A DNA stretch of 50,299 nt from Ameyamaea chiangmaiensis (GTDB taxonomy: Bacteria; Pseudomonadota; Alphaproteobacteria; Acetobacterales; Acetobacteraceae). Made by a program: the position numbers and the translations under genes. The notes under the pieces were generated by a model. It worked only from the letters and a program-made list of their open reading frames with translations, had not been told where the DNA came from and made no database searches. Below are positions 23,671-32,808 of this stretch, one piece after another (position 1 is the first letter of the stretch; each line of letters begins with the position of its first letter). The stretch covers positions 1-50,299 of the forward strand of contig NZ_BAPT01000016.1 in NCBI RefSeq assembly GCF_025995235.1. Reading direction: 5' to 3'.

Positions 23671-24671
23671 CGCGTGGAGGCCGGGGTGGCCGCGCGGCGC
23701 AGGCGATCGCGGATCGCAAGTCCGAGGCCATGGCGCGGGATCGGTTGGGCCGCGATGGCGGTCAACCCGCGACGCCGACCTTCGCTGTCGAGAAAGCGCA
23801 GGCCGGCGAACAGACGCGCCGCCGCTTCGTCGAGCGAGCCTTCGGGGCTGAGGTTCCAGACCAGACCCGCGCCGGACAATTCGTCGCCGAAAGCAAGCAG
23901 GGCTTCGTGCGGGTGCACCGCATGGGCGTCGAGGCGCACGGGAAGATCGGGCGCATAGTGCGACGCGAGTTGCCCGGGAGCCGTCGGGAGTTTGTGAACA
24001 TGGTCGTCGGGATGCGCGAGGGGGCCACAGACGGCGCGCAGGCGCTCGAGCGACACGCCACCCGGCCGCAGCAGCACCGGCACGTCGCGCGACAGGTCCA
24101 CCACCGTGCTCTCGACGCCGACGGCGCACGGGCCGGAATCCAGTACCGCGTCGATCCGGCCCGCCAGGCCGGCAAGCACATGGTCGGCCTCCGACGGGCT
24201 GACCTTGCCCGACGGATTGGCCGACGGCGCGGCGACCGGCCGTCCGACCCGGGCGAGGAGGGAGCGGGTAACCGGCCCCGCGGGAACGCGGATCGCAAGC
24301 GTCGGCAGCCCGGCGGCGGCAAGGTCCGAGACGGTCGAGCCCGGCGCGCGCGGCAGAACGAGCGTGAGAGGGCCGGGCCAGAACGCGTCGGCCAGCTGCC
24401 GGGCGAGAGCGGTCGCCTGAACCTGCGCGAATGCCGCGTCGGTGTCGGGAAAGTGGCTGATCAGGGGATTGAACTGCGGGCGCCCCTTGGCGGAAAACAC
24501 GCCGGCCACGGCGGTGTCGTTCGTCGCATCGGCGCCGAGCCCATACACTGTTTCGGTGCCGAATGCGACCAGACCGCCCGCGCGCAGAAGGTTGGCGGCG
24601 CGCGCGATTCCGGCGTCGTCGGCAAGGAGCCGCTCGGTGGTACGCGGAGAAGGGGGGCGCGGAGAGGTCAT
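23667..24671 (-). CDS. L-threonylcarbamoyladenylate synthase, Sua5/YrdC family
   Basis: The 334-residue enzyme makes threonylcarbamoyl-AMP, the donor for the t6A modification at position 37 of ANN-decoding tRNAs. The YrdC domain (about 10-205) shows GGLVAFGTETVYGLGADA, the KGRPQFNPLISHF loop, FWPGPLTLVLP and APSANPSGKVSPS. A C-terminal Sua5-type domain follows, connected through PTAPGQLASHYAP. The start at 24671 gives a normal N-terminus; the longer frame to 24794 enters cysQ and is unlikely. It is preceded by cysQ with 64 bases between. Confidence 0.92.
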   Translation of the reverse strand: MTSPRPPSPRTTERLLADDAGIARAANLLRAGGLVAFGTETVYGLGADATNDTAVAGVFSAKGRPQFNPLISHFPDTDAAFAQVQATALARQLADAFWPGPLTLVLPRAPGSTVSDLAAAGLPTLAIRVPAGPVTRSLLARVGRPVAAPSANPSGKVSPSEADHVLAGLAGRIDAVLDSGPCAVGVESTVVDLSRDVPVLLRPGGVSLERLRAVCGPLAHPDDHVHKLPTAPGQLASHYAPDLPVRLDAHAVHPHEALLAFGDELSGAGLVWNLSPEGSLDEAAARLFAGLRFLDSEGRRRGLTAIAAQPIPRHGLGLAIRDRLRRAATPASTR

Positions 24672-24735
24672 GCGCGGGGCGGTGTCCGAAGTGCGGGGCC
24701 GAGTGGTACGGGGCTCAGTGAACGGGGGCTGTCGC

Positions 24736-25518
24736 TCAGGCCGACGGCCGTGCGCTGCACAGGAACGGCGGGTTGCGCCAGTCCGTCTTGCCATAGCGCA
24801 AGGGTGTGCCGTCCGTCAGTACCACCATCCCGCCGGCGGCCTCCACGATCGCCTGCGGTGCGGCGGTGTCCCATTCCATGGTCGGGCCAAGGCGCGGATA
24901 GAGATCGGCGGCACCCTCGGCCACGCGCACGAACTTGGCCGCCGAGCCGATATTGCCCAGTGACGCGACCGGCCGCCCCGCCAGCCATGTCGCCAGACGC
25001 GGATCGTCCGCGTAGTGGCGCGAGGCCAGCACTGACAGGCCTTCGGGCGGTGGCTGCCGCACATGGATGGGCGTCTGGCCGGCGGCGTCGCGGCGCCACG
25101 CGTCCTGTCCCGCGATCGCGCCGTAAAGCTGATGATAGGCCGGGAGCGCCATCGCGCCCAGCACCGGCGTGCCGTCGCTCACGAGACCGATATTGACGGT
25201 GAAGTCGTCGCGTCCGGCGGCGAATTCGCGGGTGCCGTCCAGAGGGTCGACCAGCCAGAAGCAGCTGCCGACGGCCGTCCGGACCCCGGCTGCGACTTCT
25301 TCCTCCGCGACGACGGGAATGAGGGGGAACGCCGCGCGCAGCCCGGTGAGGATATGGCGCTCGGCCGCCTCGTCCGCCTCGGTCACGGGGGACGCGTCCT
25401 GCTTGGACTGGGTGGTGAAGCCGCGTGCCCGAACGGCGCGAATGATCCCGGCGGCTTCGTCGGCCAGGCGGGTGGCAACCTCGAGCAGGTCGCGGGCGGG
25501 ATAGGGCAGAATGGTCAT
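24736..25518 (-). CDS. cysQ: 3'(2'),5'-bisphosphate nucleotidase CysQ
   Basis: The 260-residue enzyme removes the 3' phosphate from adenosine 3',5'-bisphosphate, a by-product of sulfate assimilation, to give AMP. It is a member of the inositol-monophosphatase-like family. The metal-binding motifs are visible: PVVAEEEVA (about 68-76), WLVDPLDGTREFA (about 87-99) and the C-terminal EWDTAAPQAIVEAAGG (about 214). The start at 25518 leaves 146-194 bases to the divergent pepA gene, room for promoters of both. Confidence 0.93.
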   Translation of the reverse strand: MTILPYPARDLLEVATRLADEAAGIIRAVRARGFTTQSKQDASPVTEADEAAERHILTGLRAAFPLIPVVAEEEVAAGVRTAVGSCFWLVDPLDGTREFAAGRDDFTVNIGLVSDGTPVLGAMALPAYHQLYGAIAGQDAWRRDAAGQTPIHVRQPPPEGLSVLASRHYADDPRLATWLAGRPVASLGNIGSAAKFVRVAEGAADLYPRLGPTMEWDTAAPQAIVEAAGGMVVLTDGTPLRYGKTDWRNPPFLCSARPSA

Positions 25519-25712
25519 GGTGCGTTGATCCGTCCGGTCGGTCGTCCGTGTCTAGGGTCTGTTCCCGCCCGCGCCAAGGGGCAAGTCCCGCGACAGGGTC
25601 GAGAGCGGCTTGCGCGGGGGCGATACGGGGTCGATAAGGGCCCTGACGTCCTCTGGCATGCTCCATGTCCGGGGGCATGATCGCCGACAAGAACAGCCCG
25701 ACGGTGCGTCCG

Positions 25713-27179
25713 ATGCTCGAAATCCAGTTCTCCCAAGCCCGCCTGCCCGAAGACGGGGCCGTCGCCCTGCTCCTTGCGGACGACACCACTCTCACCGGGC
25801 TTGCCGCGGCACTCGACGAGCGGCTGGCCGGTGCCGTGTCGCGCACGCTGGCGTCGGGTGATTTTACCGGTGCGGCGGGATGCACGGCGACGCTGCTGTC
25901 TCCGGGGGGTGGCCTGTCGCGCGTGGTGCTGGTGGGTCTGGGCAAGGAGGCCGCGCTGACCGCTGCCGTTGCCGAGAAGGCCGGTGCCGTGGCCGTTCGG
26001 GCGCTGGCGAAATGCGCCGACGCGGTCGTGCTGGCCGAAGGGCCGGCGGCCCTTTGGGCGCCGTCCGTGGCGTTCGGGGCCGTGCTGGAATCGTATCGAT
26101 TCGATCTCTACCACACCCGCCAGGACGAAGCGGCGCGTCTGCGGCTGGCGCGTCTGGCCATCGGTCTGGACGCGCCCGAGGCCGCCCGTGCCGCGTGGCC
26201 GGCGCTCAAGGCTGTGGCGGACGGCGTGTTCGTCACGCGCGATCTGGTGAGCGAGCCCGCCAATATTCTCACGCCGGCCGAATTCGCCGCCCGCGCCGAG
26301 GCGCTGCGGGCTGATGGCGTGAGCGTCGACGTGCTGGATGTGGCCGCGATGCAGGCCCTGGGCTTTGGCGCGCTTCTGGGGGTCGCGCAGGGCAGCGAGG
26401 CCGAGCCCAAGGCGGTCATCATGCGCTGGAACGGCGGGGCGGAGGGCGACGCGCCCGTGGCCCTGATCGGCAAGGGCGTGACGTTTGACTCGGGTGGTAT
26501 CTCGATCAAGCCCGCCGGCGGGATGGAAGAGATGAAAACCGACATGGCCGGTGCGGCGGCGGTCGTCGGTGCGATGACGGCAATCGCGCGCGGACAGGCG
26601 CCGGTCAATGTGGTCGGGATGATCGGTCTGGTCGAAAACATGCTCTCGGGCGCCGCGCAGCGTCCGGGCGACGTGGTCCGCAGCTATTCCGGCCAGACGA
26701 TCGAGGTGCAGAACACCGACGCGGAGGGACGTCTGGTTCTGGCGGACCTGCTGTGGTACGCGCAGGACACATTCCGCCCGCGCGCGATGATCGATCTTGC
26801 TACGCTGACCGGCGCGATCGTGGTCAGCCTGGGTCACGAGCGCGCGGGCCTGTTCGCCAGCGACGATGACCTTGCTACGCGGATCGCAACGGCCGGCGAC
26901 ACGACGGGTGATCAGGTCTGGCGCATGCCGATGGGCGATGCCTACGACAAGCTGATCGATTCCGATATCGCCGACATGAAGAACGTGGCGGGCCGTCCGG
27001 GCGGATCGATCACGGCGGCGCAGTTCCTCAAGCGCTTTACCAATGACGTCGCGTGGGCGCATCTCGATATCGCGGGGACGGCGTGGGCGTCCAAGGGTCG
27101 ACCGGGGTGCCCGAAGGGCGCCACCGGTTTTGGCGTTCGTCTGCTCGATCGCCTTGTGCGCGATTACGCCCGCGTCTGA
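25713..27179 (+). CDS. pepA: Leucyl aminopeptidase PepA (M17 family)
   Basis: The 488-residue two-metal aminopeptidase removes N-terminal residues from peptides in the cytoplasm. Visible marks are GKGVTFDSGGISIKPAGG with the metal Lys and Asp, the TDMAGAAAVVG helix and the family signature NTDAEGRLVLADLL (about 345). Alternative starts at 25665 and 25677 add 12-16 unconserved residues; I chose the ATG before LEIQFSQARL because homologues begin there. The gene stands divergent to cysQ and is followed after three bases by holC, an arrangement common in proteobacteria. Confidence 0.93.
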   Translation: MLEIQFSQARLPEDGAVALLLADDTTLTGLAAALDERLAGAVSRTLASGDFTGAAGCTATLLSPGGGLSRVVLVGLGKEAALTAAVAEKAGAVAVRALAKCADAVVLAEGPAALWAPSVAFGAVLESYRFDLYHTRQDEAARLRLARLAIGLDAPEAARAAWPALKAVADGVFVTRDLVSEPANILTPAEFAARAEALRADGVSVDVLDVAAMQALGFGALLGVAQGSEAEPKAVIMRWNGGAEGDAPVALIGKGVTFDSGGISIKPAGGMEEMKTDMAGAAAVVGAMTAIARGQAPVNVVGMIGLVENMLSGAAQRPGDVVRSYSGQTIEVQNTDAEGRLVLADLLWYAQDTFRPRAMIDLATLTGAIVVSLGHERAGLFASDDDLATRIATAGDTTGDQVWRMPMGDAYDKLIDSDIADMKNVAGRPGGSITAAQFLKRFTNDVAWAHLDIAGTAWASKGRPGCPKGATGFGVRLLDRLVRDYARV

Positions 27180-27182
27180 AGA

Positions 27183-27629
27183 ATGGCGGAGGTCGGGTTC
27201 TATCACCTGACCCGCACGTCGCTGGAGGAGGCTCTGGCGCCGTTGCTGGGCCGCACGCTGGAGGCGGGCAAGCGCGCGGTCGTGCGCTGCGCCGATGATG
27301 CCGCCGTCGGCGCGCTTGACGCGTCGCTGTGGAAAGTGCGTGAGCCGGTCTGGCTGCCGCATGGCTCGGCGGCACTGGGACAGGCGGCGTGGCAGCCGGT
27401 GTGGCTGACGGCGGACGACGACACACCTAATGGCGCGACGTTTCTGTTTTCGGTCGCGGGTGCCACGATCGCATCCCCGGAGCGGTTCGAGCGGATATTC
27501 GACCTGTTCGACGGTGGGGACGCCGCCGCCGTCGCGGCGGCCCGCGTTCGATGGAGCGCGATGAAGGCATCGGGCCATACCCTGACCTACTGGCGGCAGG
27601 AGACGCGCGGCTGGCGTCGGGCGGGGTAG
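27183..27629 (+). CDS. holC: DNA polymerase III subunit chi
   Basis: The 148-residue protein connects the clamp loader to single-stranded-DNA-binding protein. Its start EVGFYHLTRTSLEEALAPLL and the mid-part LWKVREPVWLPHG are typical of HolC. It begins three bases after pepA, with which it is co-transcribed, as in many proteobacteria. Length is normal. Confidence 0.9.
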   Translation: MAEVGFYHLTRTSLEEALAPLLGRTLEAGKRAVVRCADDAAVGALDASLWKVREPVWLPHGSAALGQAAWQPVWLTADDDTPNGATFLFSVAGATIASPERFERIFDLFDGGDAAAVAAARVRWSAMKASGHTLTYWRQETRGWRRAG

Positions 27630-27632
27630 ACC

Positions 27633-28139
27633 ATGCGCCGTATTCTTGTCCTTGGCAGTCCAGGCTCAGGCAAAAGCACGCTTGCGCGACGCATGGGCAC
27701 GACTCTTGGTGTGCCGGTCGTATCGATCGATCAGCTTTACTGGGATACGGGATGGAAACCGCGTGATGGCGCCCTTTGGCGTGCCGAGCTTGCAAACTGG
27801 TTGACGCGGCCAACATGGATCATTGACGGAAATTACATAAGCACCTTGGACGAGCGATTGGCTGTGGCTGATCACGTTGTGTGGTTCGATCTGCCGACGC
27901 ATGTTTGTATCGGCGGTATTACGAAACGTCTCGTACATGGTTGGGGCCGGACACGGCCGGATATGGCGGCAGGGTGCCCCGAACGCTTCGATCTCGAATT
28001 TTTTCGGTATGTTCTGACGTTTCGCCAATATATTCGGCCGCTCTCTATGGAATTACTATCGCTTTGGCATGGTCCGCTAACGATCTTGTCTTCCCGTAGA
28101 GAGCGGGCGTCTTTTCTCCAGAAGTTTCCATCGCGTTAA
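27633..28139 (+). CDS. Small P-loop ATPase, adenylate-kinase-like
   Basis: The 168-residue protein starts with a Walker A loop, RILVLGSPGSGKSTLARRMG (residues 3-22), then IDQLYWDTGWKP and WIIDGNYISTLDERLAVADH. This order matches the topology-modulation/FlaR-like family of small nucleoside-kinase-fold proteins, whose substrates are unknown. The gene is clearly more AT-rich than pepA and holC before it and the reductase after it, so it may have been acquired by transfer. It starts three bases after the holC stop and probably shares the transcript. Confidence 0.75.
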   Translation: MRRILVLGSPGSGKSTLARRMGTTLGVPVVSIDQLYWDTGWKPRDGALWRAELANWLTRPTWIIDGNYISTLDERLAVADHVVWFDLPTHVCIGGITKRLVHGWGRTRPDMAAGCPERFDLEFFRYVLTFRQYIRPLSMELLSLWHGPLTILSSRRERASFLQKFPSR

Positions 28140-28282
28140 GAGAGAAACATGTCTCGGAAGACCGCCGCGATGATCTGGGGGAGGCAACATGGACACGAGA
28201 AGACTTACCGATGGCCCTGCTGCAACCCGTCGGTATCGAATGTGTTCGATTTCTCGACGTAGAAAACCAGGAGCGCGCGGCG

Positions 28283-29122
28283 ATGGCAATCGAGATCGGG
28301 GGGCAGACTGTCCCGACACTGGGCATGGGCACATGGAACATGGGGGACACGCCGGCGCGCCGGTCGCAGGAGATCGCGGCGCTGCGGCTCGGTCTGGACG
28401 CGGGGCTGCGGGTGGTCGACACGGCGGAGATGTATGGCGCTGGCCGGTCGGAAACGCTGGTCGGCGAGGCCATCGCGGGGCGGCGCGACGAGGTGTATCT
28501 CGTCACCAAGGTTCTGCCGTCGAATGCGTCTCTGAAGGGAGTTCAGTCGTCGTGCCGGGCGTCGCTCAAGCGCCTCAAGACCGACCGGGTCGATCTGTTT
28601 CTGCTGCACTGGTCCGGATCGGTGCCGCTGGACGAGACGGTCGAGGGGTTCGAGCGCCTGCGGGCGGAGGGGCTGATCGGGGCGTGGGGCGTGTCGAACT
28701 TCGATGTGTCGGACATGCAGGCGCTGGAGCGGGTCGCCGACGGGTGTGCGGCCAATCAGGTGCTCTACAGTCTCGATTATCGCGGGGTGGAGTTCGACCT
28801 TCTGGGGCGCGATCAGGACCGGGGCGTCGTGACGATGGCCTATTCGCCGATCGGGCAGGGGGGCGATCTGCTGCGCCATCCGGCACTTGCCACCATTGCC
28901 CGGCGGCATGAAACAGATCTTGGCCCGGCAACGCCGGCGCAGATCGCGCTGGCCTGGGTGCTGCGGCGCCCCAATGTTCTGGCCATCCCGAAGGCTGGCA
29001 AGCCGGAGAACCAGCGCGCGAATGTCGCGGCGCAACAGATCGTCCTGACGGATGAGGATCTGGCCGCGCTGGACGCGGCTTTTCCACCGCCACGCCGCAA
29101 GCAGCGTCTGGCGATGCTCTGA
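28283..29122 (+). CDS. Aldo/keto reductase
   Basis: The 279-residue (beta/alpha)8-barrel oxidoreductase reduces aldehydes or ketones with NADPH. The catalytic tetrad is visible: Asp in VVDTAEMYG, Tyr in MYGAGRS, Lys in YLVTKVLP and His in FLLHWSGSVP. GVSNFDVSD and AIPKAGKPENQRAN are family marks, the second in the cofactor pocket. I chose the ATG at 28283 because AGGAG lies nine bases before it; an in-frame start at 28211 would add 24 residues. Substrate unknown. Sequence between this gene and the P-loop gene carries no other convincing frame. Confidence 0.88.
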   Translation: MAIEIGGQTVPTLGMGTWNMGDTPARRSQEIAALRLGLDAGLRVVDTAEMYGAGRSETLVGEAIAGRRDEVYLVTKVLPSNASLKGVQSSCRASLKRLKTDRVDLFLLHWSGSVPLDETVEGFERLRAEGLIGAWGVSNFDVSDMQALERVADGCAANQVLYSLDYRGVEFDLLGRDQDRGVVTMAYSPIGQGGDLLRHPALATIARRHETDLGPATPAQIALAWVLRRPNVLAIPKAGKPENQRANVAAQQIVLTDEDLAALDAAFPPPRRKQRLAML

Positions 29123-29217
29123 CGTGGCAATCTGACACGCGCGGGGACGCGGGCGGTTCCACCCGGGGGCGTCGCGCGCTATGCAGGGCGGACGCCTGAT
29201 CCCCGGAGCCCCGCCGC

Positions 29218-29721
29218 ATGAGCCTCCCGTCCGTTCGAGCCTTCTTCGCCGAGCACGCGCCGGATTGCGAGATCATCGAGTGTGACGCGTCGACGGCCAC
29301 CGTGGCCGAAGCCGCCGCCGCCCATGGCGTGGCGCCGGCGCAGATCGCCAAGACGCTGGCGTTCCACACGCCGAAGGGCATGGTGCTTGTGGTGGCGTGC
29401 GGTGATGCGCGGATGGATAACCGGAAATTCAAGGCGGTCTTTGGCGGCAAGGTCAGAATGGTCGACCGCGCCGAGGTCGAGGCCGCGACCGGGCACCCCG
29501 TCGGCGGGGTCTGTCCGTTCGGGCTGGCGGAGAGCCTTCCGGTGTATTGCGACCTGTCGCTGCGGGCGTTTGCCGAGGTGCTGCCGGCAGCGGGGTCGGT
29601 CAACAGCGCGGTCCGGATCGCGCCTGAGCGTCTGGCCGCCCTGACCCATGCGCTGTGGGTGGACGTGACACAGGATCCGGTGCCCGACGATGGCCTGAAC
29701 CACGGATCCGCGCCGACGTGA
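29218..29721 (+). CDS. YbaK/EbsC-type aminoacyl-tRNA deacylase
   Basis: The 167-residue protein has the YbaK/ProX fold, whose members hydrolyse mischarged aminoacyl-tRNAs, often Cys- or Ala-tRNAPro. Visible marks are PAQIAKTLAFHT, the catalytic-Lys region RKFKAVFGGKVRM and GHPVGGVCPFGL with the Gly-x-x-Pro loop. Its stop overlaps the start of the hydrogenase-4-like operon as GTGA, so it appears to be the first gene of that transcript. Whether the link is functional or only convenient is unknown. Confidence 0.88.
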   Translation: MSLPSVRAFFAEHAPDCEIIECDASTATVAEAAAAHGVAPAQIAKTLAFHTPKGMVLVVACGDARMDNRKFKAVFGGKVRMVDRAEVEAATGHPVGGVCPFGLAESLPVYCDLSLRAFAEVLPAAGSVNSAVRIAPERLAALTHALWVDVTQDPVPDDGLNHGSAPT

Positions 29722-31385
29722 CGTCCTTTCTGACCGTCGCCGCGCTTGTGGGATTCACGATCGCGGCGGTCGGGCTTGTCCTTGAGGGTGTCTATCGGAA
29801 CGCGGGTGACCTTCGTCGCGGGGGTTTCGCGCTCAGCGTCGTGGTGTCGGTCGTGGCGCTGTGTGTCGGGCATGTCGCGTGCCCCGGCGCCTTGCTGCTG
29901 TTTGGGGTGATCGGGCTCGCGGGGGCGGATCGGGCGGCAGGGTTCGGCGTGCTTGCAGGCGCGGTGTTGGCGCTCCAGCCCGGTGGCGCGGCATCGGCCG
30001 GCGCGGTTGGCGCGATCGTGCTGTCGACCGGCGCGGGGCGGGGCCTTGCGCGCGCCCTCGGGCTCGCCGCCAGCGTGGCGCTGGCCTGGTCGCTGCCGGG
30101 GTTTTGGGGGGATGTGGCGCGCGCCGCGTCGGCGCTCGTCATGTGGTCGGGCGGTGGAGACGCCGGGCGGAGGGGGGCCGACGCCGAGCGCGCGCTGGTC
30201 GCCGGCGTTGCGTCGATCGTGGTGTTGGCGCCCTCGTTCACTGCGCAGGGGAGTGGCGACGGGGCGGCTCTGGCGGGCGTGCTGGCGGTGTCGGGGTTCG
30301 CGGGGATGATGCTGGGGGCCTGTGGCGCCGTGCGTTGCGACGATGCGTGGCGGGCCGCCGCGCTGCTGGTGCGGGCCTCCGGCGGCAAGGCGTTGCTGGT
30401 CGTGGCACTGGGGGTGCTGGCGCGGTCGGAGGATTTGCCGACGATCGTGCATGCCGCAGCCGATACGGTGTCGCTTCTGGTGGCGGGAGGGACGCTCGGC
30501 TGGGTGGCGCTTCTGTGCGGTCTGGCGGCCCTGTTGCGCGGAGCCGGCAGCCGGGACCTGCGCTCGCTGGGTGGGCTCGGCCGGCTGATGCCCCGTTCCG
30601 CGGCGCTGCTGTGTAGCGGCATTCTGATCGTGTCGTCCGTTCCGCCGCTCGTCGGGTTTTCGGTGCTGTGGCTGGTGGTGCAGATCGTGCTGGCTCTGCC
30701 GGACGCCAGTCCGTTGGAGACGGGGGCGGCCGTTGCGGTGATCGCGCTGCTTGGCCTTGCGATGACGCTGGAGGGGCTGGCGCTGTTTCGACTGGTGGCG
30801 CTGATTGTTCTGGGTCGCCCGCGTCGCCCCCGCGGGGCGGCCGCGACGGACCCCGCCGGGCGTGCCTTGGTACCCGGCTACGCGGCGCTGTGTGCGGCGC
30901 TTGTCATCGGCGTTGTTCCGGGGCTGGGAACGAGGTTCATTCTGGCGGCCGGGGGGGCTGCTAGGGCGCCGTGGCTGCATCTGGCAGGGCCGGACGGCGC
31001 GTCGGGATTCAGTCCAACCCTGTGGGTGCTGGTCATGTTCGTCGCCGTCGTGGTGGCGGTCTGGTGGGCCGGGGTCAGACCGGGGCAGGACGAGCGGAGC
31101 CTGATGTGGGCACAAGGGCAGGAGCCGCCGCCCCCCTGGCTTGTGTTCGGCGAGCCGGAGACGCAGATGGGCGCCGCGTCGCTGGCGGCAGTGGTATTGG
31201 ATCGCGTGGTCTGTCAGGGGGTTGCGGTCCCGGCGCGACGGGCGCGACTCCGAACGGTTCGCAGGGTCCACCGGTGCATGCTGCGTCTTGAACACGGCCG
31301 GGAGACGGTGACGTCGCGCGGGGGCGTCGTGTTCGTGATCGTGCTGGCGGCGGCGTTGGCGATGCTGGGCTGGTGGCCGCAATGA
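29718..31385 (+). CDS. Hydrogenase-4 B-subunit-like membrane protein
   Basis: The 555-residue protein is a polytopic membrane subunit with about 13 hydrophobic segments. Homology to HyfB/HycC and to the NuoL/M antiporter-like subunits is clearest in the block DLRSLGGLGRLMPRSA followed by VSSVPPLVGFSVLWL, which matches the family pattern DLxxLGGLxxxMPxTA...PPLxGFxxxWL. A Lys in GGKALLVVALGVLA sits where the family has its TM-internal Lys. The N-terminal third is poorly conserved, and the protein is shorter than E. coli HyfB (about 670). The GTG start lies inside the YbaK stop and the end overlaps the next ATG as ATGA. First membrane subunit of a six-gene complex. Confidence 0.75.
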   Translation: MTSFLTVAALVGFTIAAVGLVLEGVYRNAGDLRRGGFALSVVVSVVALCVGHVACPGALLLFGVIGLAGADRAAGFGVLAGAVLALQPGGAASAGAVGAIVLSTGAGRGLARALGLAASVALAWSLPGFWGDVARAASALVMWSGGGDAGRRGADAERALVAGVASIVVLAPSFTAQGSGDGAALAGVLAVSGFAGMMLGACGAVRCDDAWRAAALLVRASGGKALLVVALGVLARSEDLPTIVHAAADTVSLLVAGGTLGWVALLCGLAALLRGAGSRDLRSLGGLGRLMPRSAALLCSGILIVSSVPPLVGFSVLWLVVQIVLALPDASPLETGAAVAVIALLGLAMTLEGLALFRLVALIVLGRPRRPRGAAATDPAGRALVPGYAALCAALVIGVVPGLGTRFILAAGGAARAPWLHLAGPDGASGFSPTLWVLVMFVAVVVAVWWAGVRPGQDERSLMWAQGQEPPPPWLVFGEPETQMGAASLAAVVLDRVVCQGVAVPARRARLRTVRRVHRCMLRLEHGRETVTSRGGVVFVIVLAAALAMLGWWPQ

Positions 31386-32269
31386 CGGCGTTGGTCTCGG
31401 CCATGCTTGGGCTGTTGTGGACCAGTGTCGCGGTTGCGGCATTGCTGGGCCTGTGTCTGCTGTTCGGCGACGTGCGCATGGCGATGCGGGGCTGGCTGGC
31501 GGGCGCGGTCGTGGGGCCTCCGGGGGGACGCTGGCGCGCGGTTCGCGCCGGGCGCCAGCGCGGGGGTGCGTCGGTATCGTCGGTGGTGGCGCTGGCGGCA
31601 TGTGGCACGGCGGCCCTGCTGTGCCCGGTCGTCACCACCGCCACGCCGACGGCGGGCGCGAGCGATGTTCTGGGTCTTCTCGGGGTGTTGGGCGCGGCGC
31701 GGCTGACGGTGGCGTGGGCCGCGCTGCAGGCCGGGCAGGCGGCGTGCGCGCGCCCGGTCGTCGTGCTGACCGGACGCGCTGTCGGAACGGGCGCGACGCT
31801 GGTTCTGGTCGCGGGCGTGGTCAGTCTGGCGGCCGGGGGGACCGTCGCGGGTGCGATCGGGGCCGCGCACGCGCATGTGGCGGCGCGCATGCCTCTGGCC
31901 TGTGCCGGGCTGGCGCTGCTGATTCAGGCGGCGCTCGTGCCGGACCCGCTGGGGGGCGACCGGGACCTGTTCGTCAGTGCCGTCGGTGCGGCACGGGCGG
32001 GGTTTGTGGTGGCCACCGATCTGGAGCGCGCGGTCTGGCTTACACTCGGGGCCGATCTGGTCTGGCCGGAGCATGTGTCTGTGGACGGGCGAATTCTCAG
32101 TGGTGTCGAGGCGCTGGCGATGTGGTGCGGTGTGATGGTGGCGGGTGCGGCCGTGCTGGGCGGTGTCGAGGCCTTGGGCGACCGGCTGCGACGGGAACGG
32201 CTGCCGGCCGCGTCGCTGATGCTGGCCTTGCTGGCGGTGCTGATGTTGTTTGTGGAGCGTCTGCAATGA
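31382..32269 (+). CDS. Hydrogenase-4 C-subunit-like (NuoH-like) membrane protein
   Basis: The 295-residue protein has about eight membrane segments and aligns with HyfC/HycD, the NuoH homologue that carries the interface to the peripheral arm. The C-terminal VWLTLGADLVWPEHV corresponds to the family WxxLxANLFxPW. The conserved Asp-Pro-Thr-His-Leu-Glu loop of HyfC (THLELTMIHE region), which carries the coupling Glu residues, is replaced by VPDPLGGDRDLFVSA with no such Glu pair. Role assigned by position, length and the C-terminal match. ATGA overlaps on both sides. Confidence 0.7.
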   Translation: MTALVSAMLGLLWTSVAVAALLGLCLLFGDVRMAMRGWLAGAVVGPPGGRWRAVRAGRQRGGASVSSVVALAACGTAALLCPVVTTATPTAGASDVLGLLGVLGAARLTVAWAALQAGQAACARPVVVLTGRAVGTGATLVLVAGVVSLAAGGTVAGAIGAAHAHVAARMPLACAGLALLIQAALVPDPLGGDRDLFVSAVGAARAGFVVATDLERAVWLTLGADLVWPEHVSVDGRILSGVEALAMWCGVMVAGAAVLGGVEALGDRLRRERLPAASLMLALLAVLMLFVERLQ

Positions 32270-32808
32270 CGCTGTTGTTCGCGGGCCTGCTGTTGCTGGT
32301 CGCGGTTCTGGGCATAGGGCGGGATGCCCGTCTGCTGGCGTGGCATGGGCTGGCCACGGCGCTGTGCCTGTTGTCGTCGGGGGCGCATCTGGCGGCGCTG
32401 CTGGCCGCCGGAGCTGCCCTGAGCGGGGGTGTCGGGTTTTCGGTCGGGCTGCGCGTGTTCGAACAACCCGTGCAGGGCACGACCGCCGTGCGGCGCGCGG
32501 GCGCCGTGGGTCTGCTGGCCGTGGGGCTGGCGGCGTTTTCCGAGACGGCCGGCCGATCGGGGACGGATGTGGATGTGCTGGCGGCCTGCGGATTTGCCGT
32601 CCTGCTGGCGGGGATCTATGCGGCCTTGCTGGCGCCTGGCGTTCTGGAGCAGGCGATCAGCGTGGTCTGCGCCCTGGATGGCGTGCTGGTGCTGGCCGGG
32701 GTTGCGGGCTCGATCCCGGCGGTGGTGATCGCGGTGGTGCTGGAGGTCTGTCTCGCGGTGCTGACCGCCCTTGTTCTGCGGCGTCTGGTCTGGAGCGCGC
32801 ATGACTGA
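32266..32808 (+). CDS. Hydrogenase-4 E-subunit-like (NuoK-like) membrane protein
   Basis: The 180-residue, six-helix membrane protein lies where hyfE lies in hyf operons and has the matching size and topology (E. coli HyfE about 216). GVLEQAISVVCALDGVLVL and the C-terminal VVIAVVLEVCLAVLTALVLRRL, with an acidic residue inside a helix, fit the NuoK-like pattern. The call depends mainly on context. The start overlaps the previous stop by four bases, and the end overlaps the next gene by eight. Confidence 0.65.
   Translation: MTLLFAGLLLLVAVLGIGRDARLLAWHGLATALCLLSSGAHLAALLAAGAALSGGVGFSVGLRVFEQPVQGTTAVRRAGAVGLLAVGLAAFSETAGRSGTDVDVLAACGFAVLLAGIYAALLAPGVLEQAISVVCALDGVLVLAGVAGSIPAVVIAVVLEVCLAVLTALVLRRLVWSAHD

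Noticed and set aside
25515..27578. 687-codon open frame on the minus strand
   Set aside because: It is antisense to pepA and holC and has an Arg/His/Gln-rich composition without domains.
28575..31601. 1008-codon open frame on the minus strand
   Set aside because: It is antisense to the aldo/keto reductase, ybaK and B-subunit genes. The product is a Pro/Arg/Gln/His-rich low-complexity chain, typical of high-GC shadow frames.
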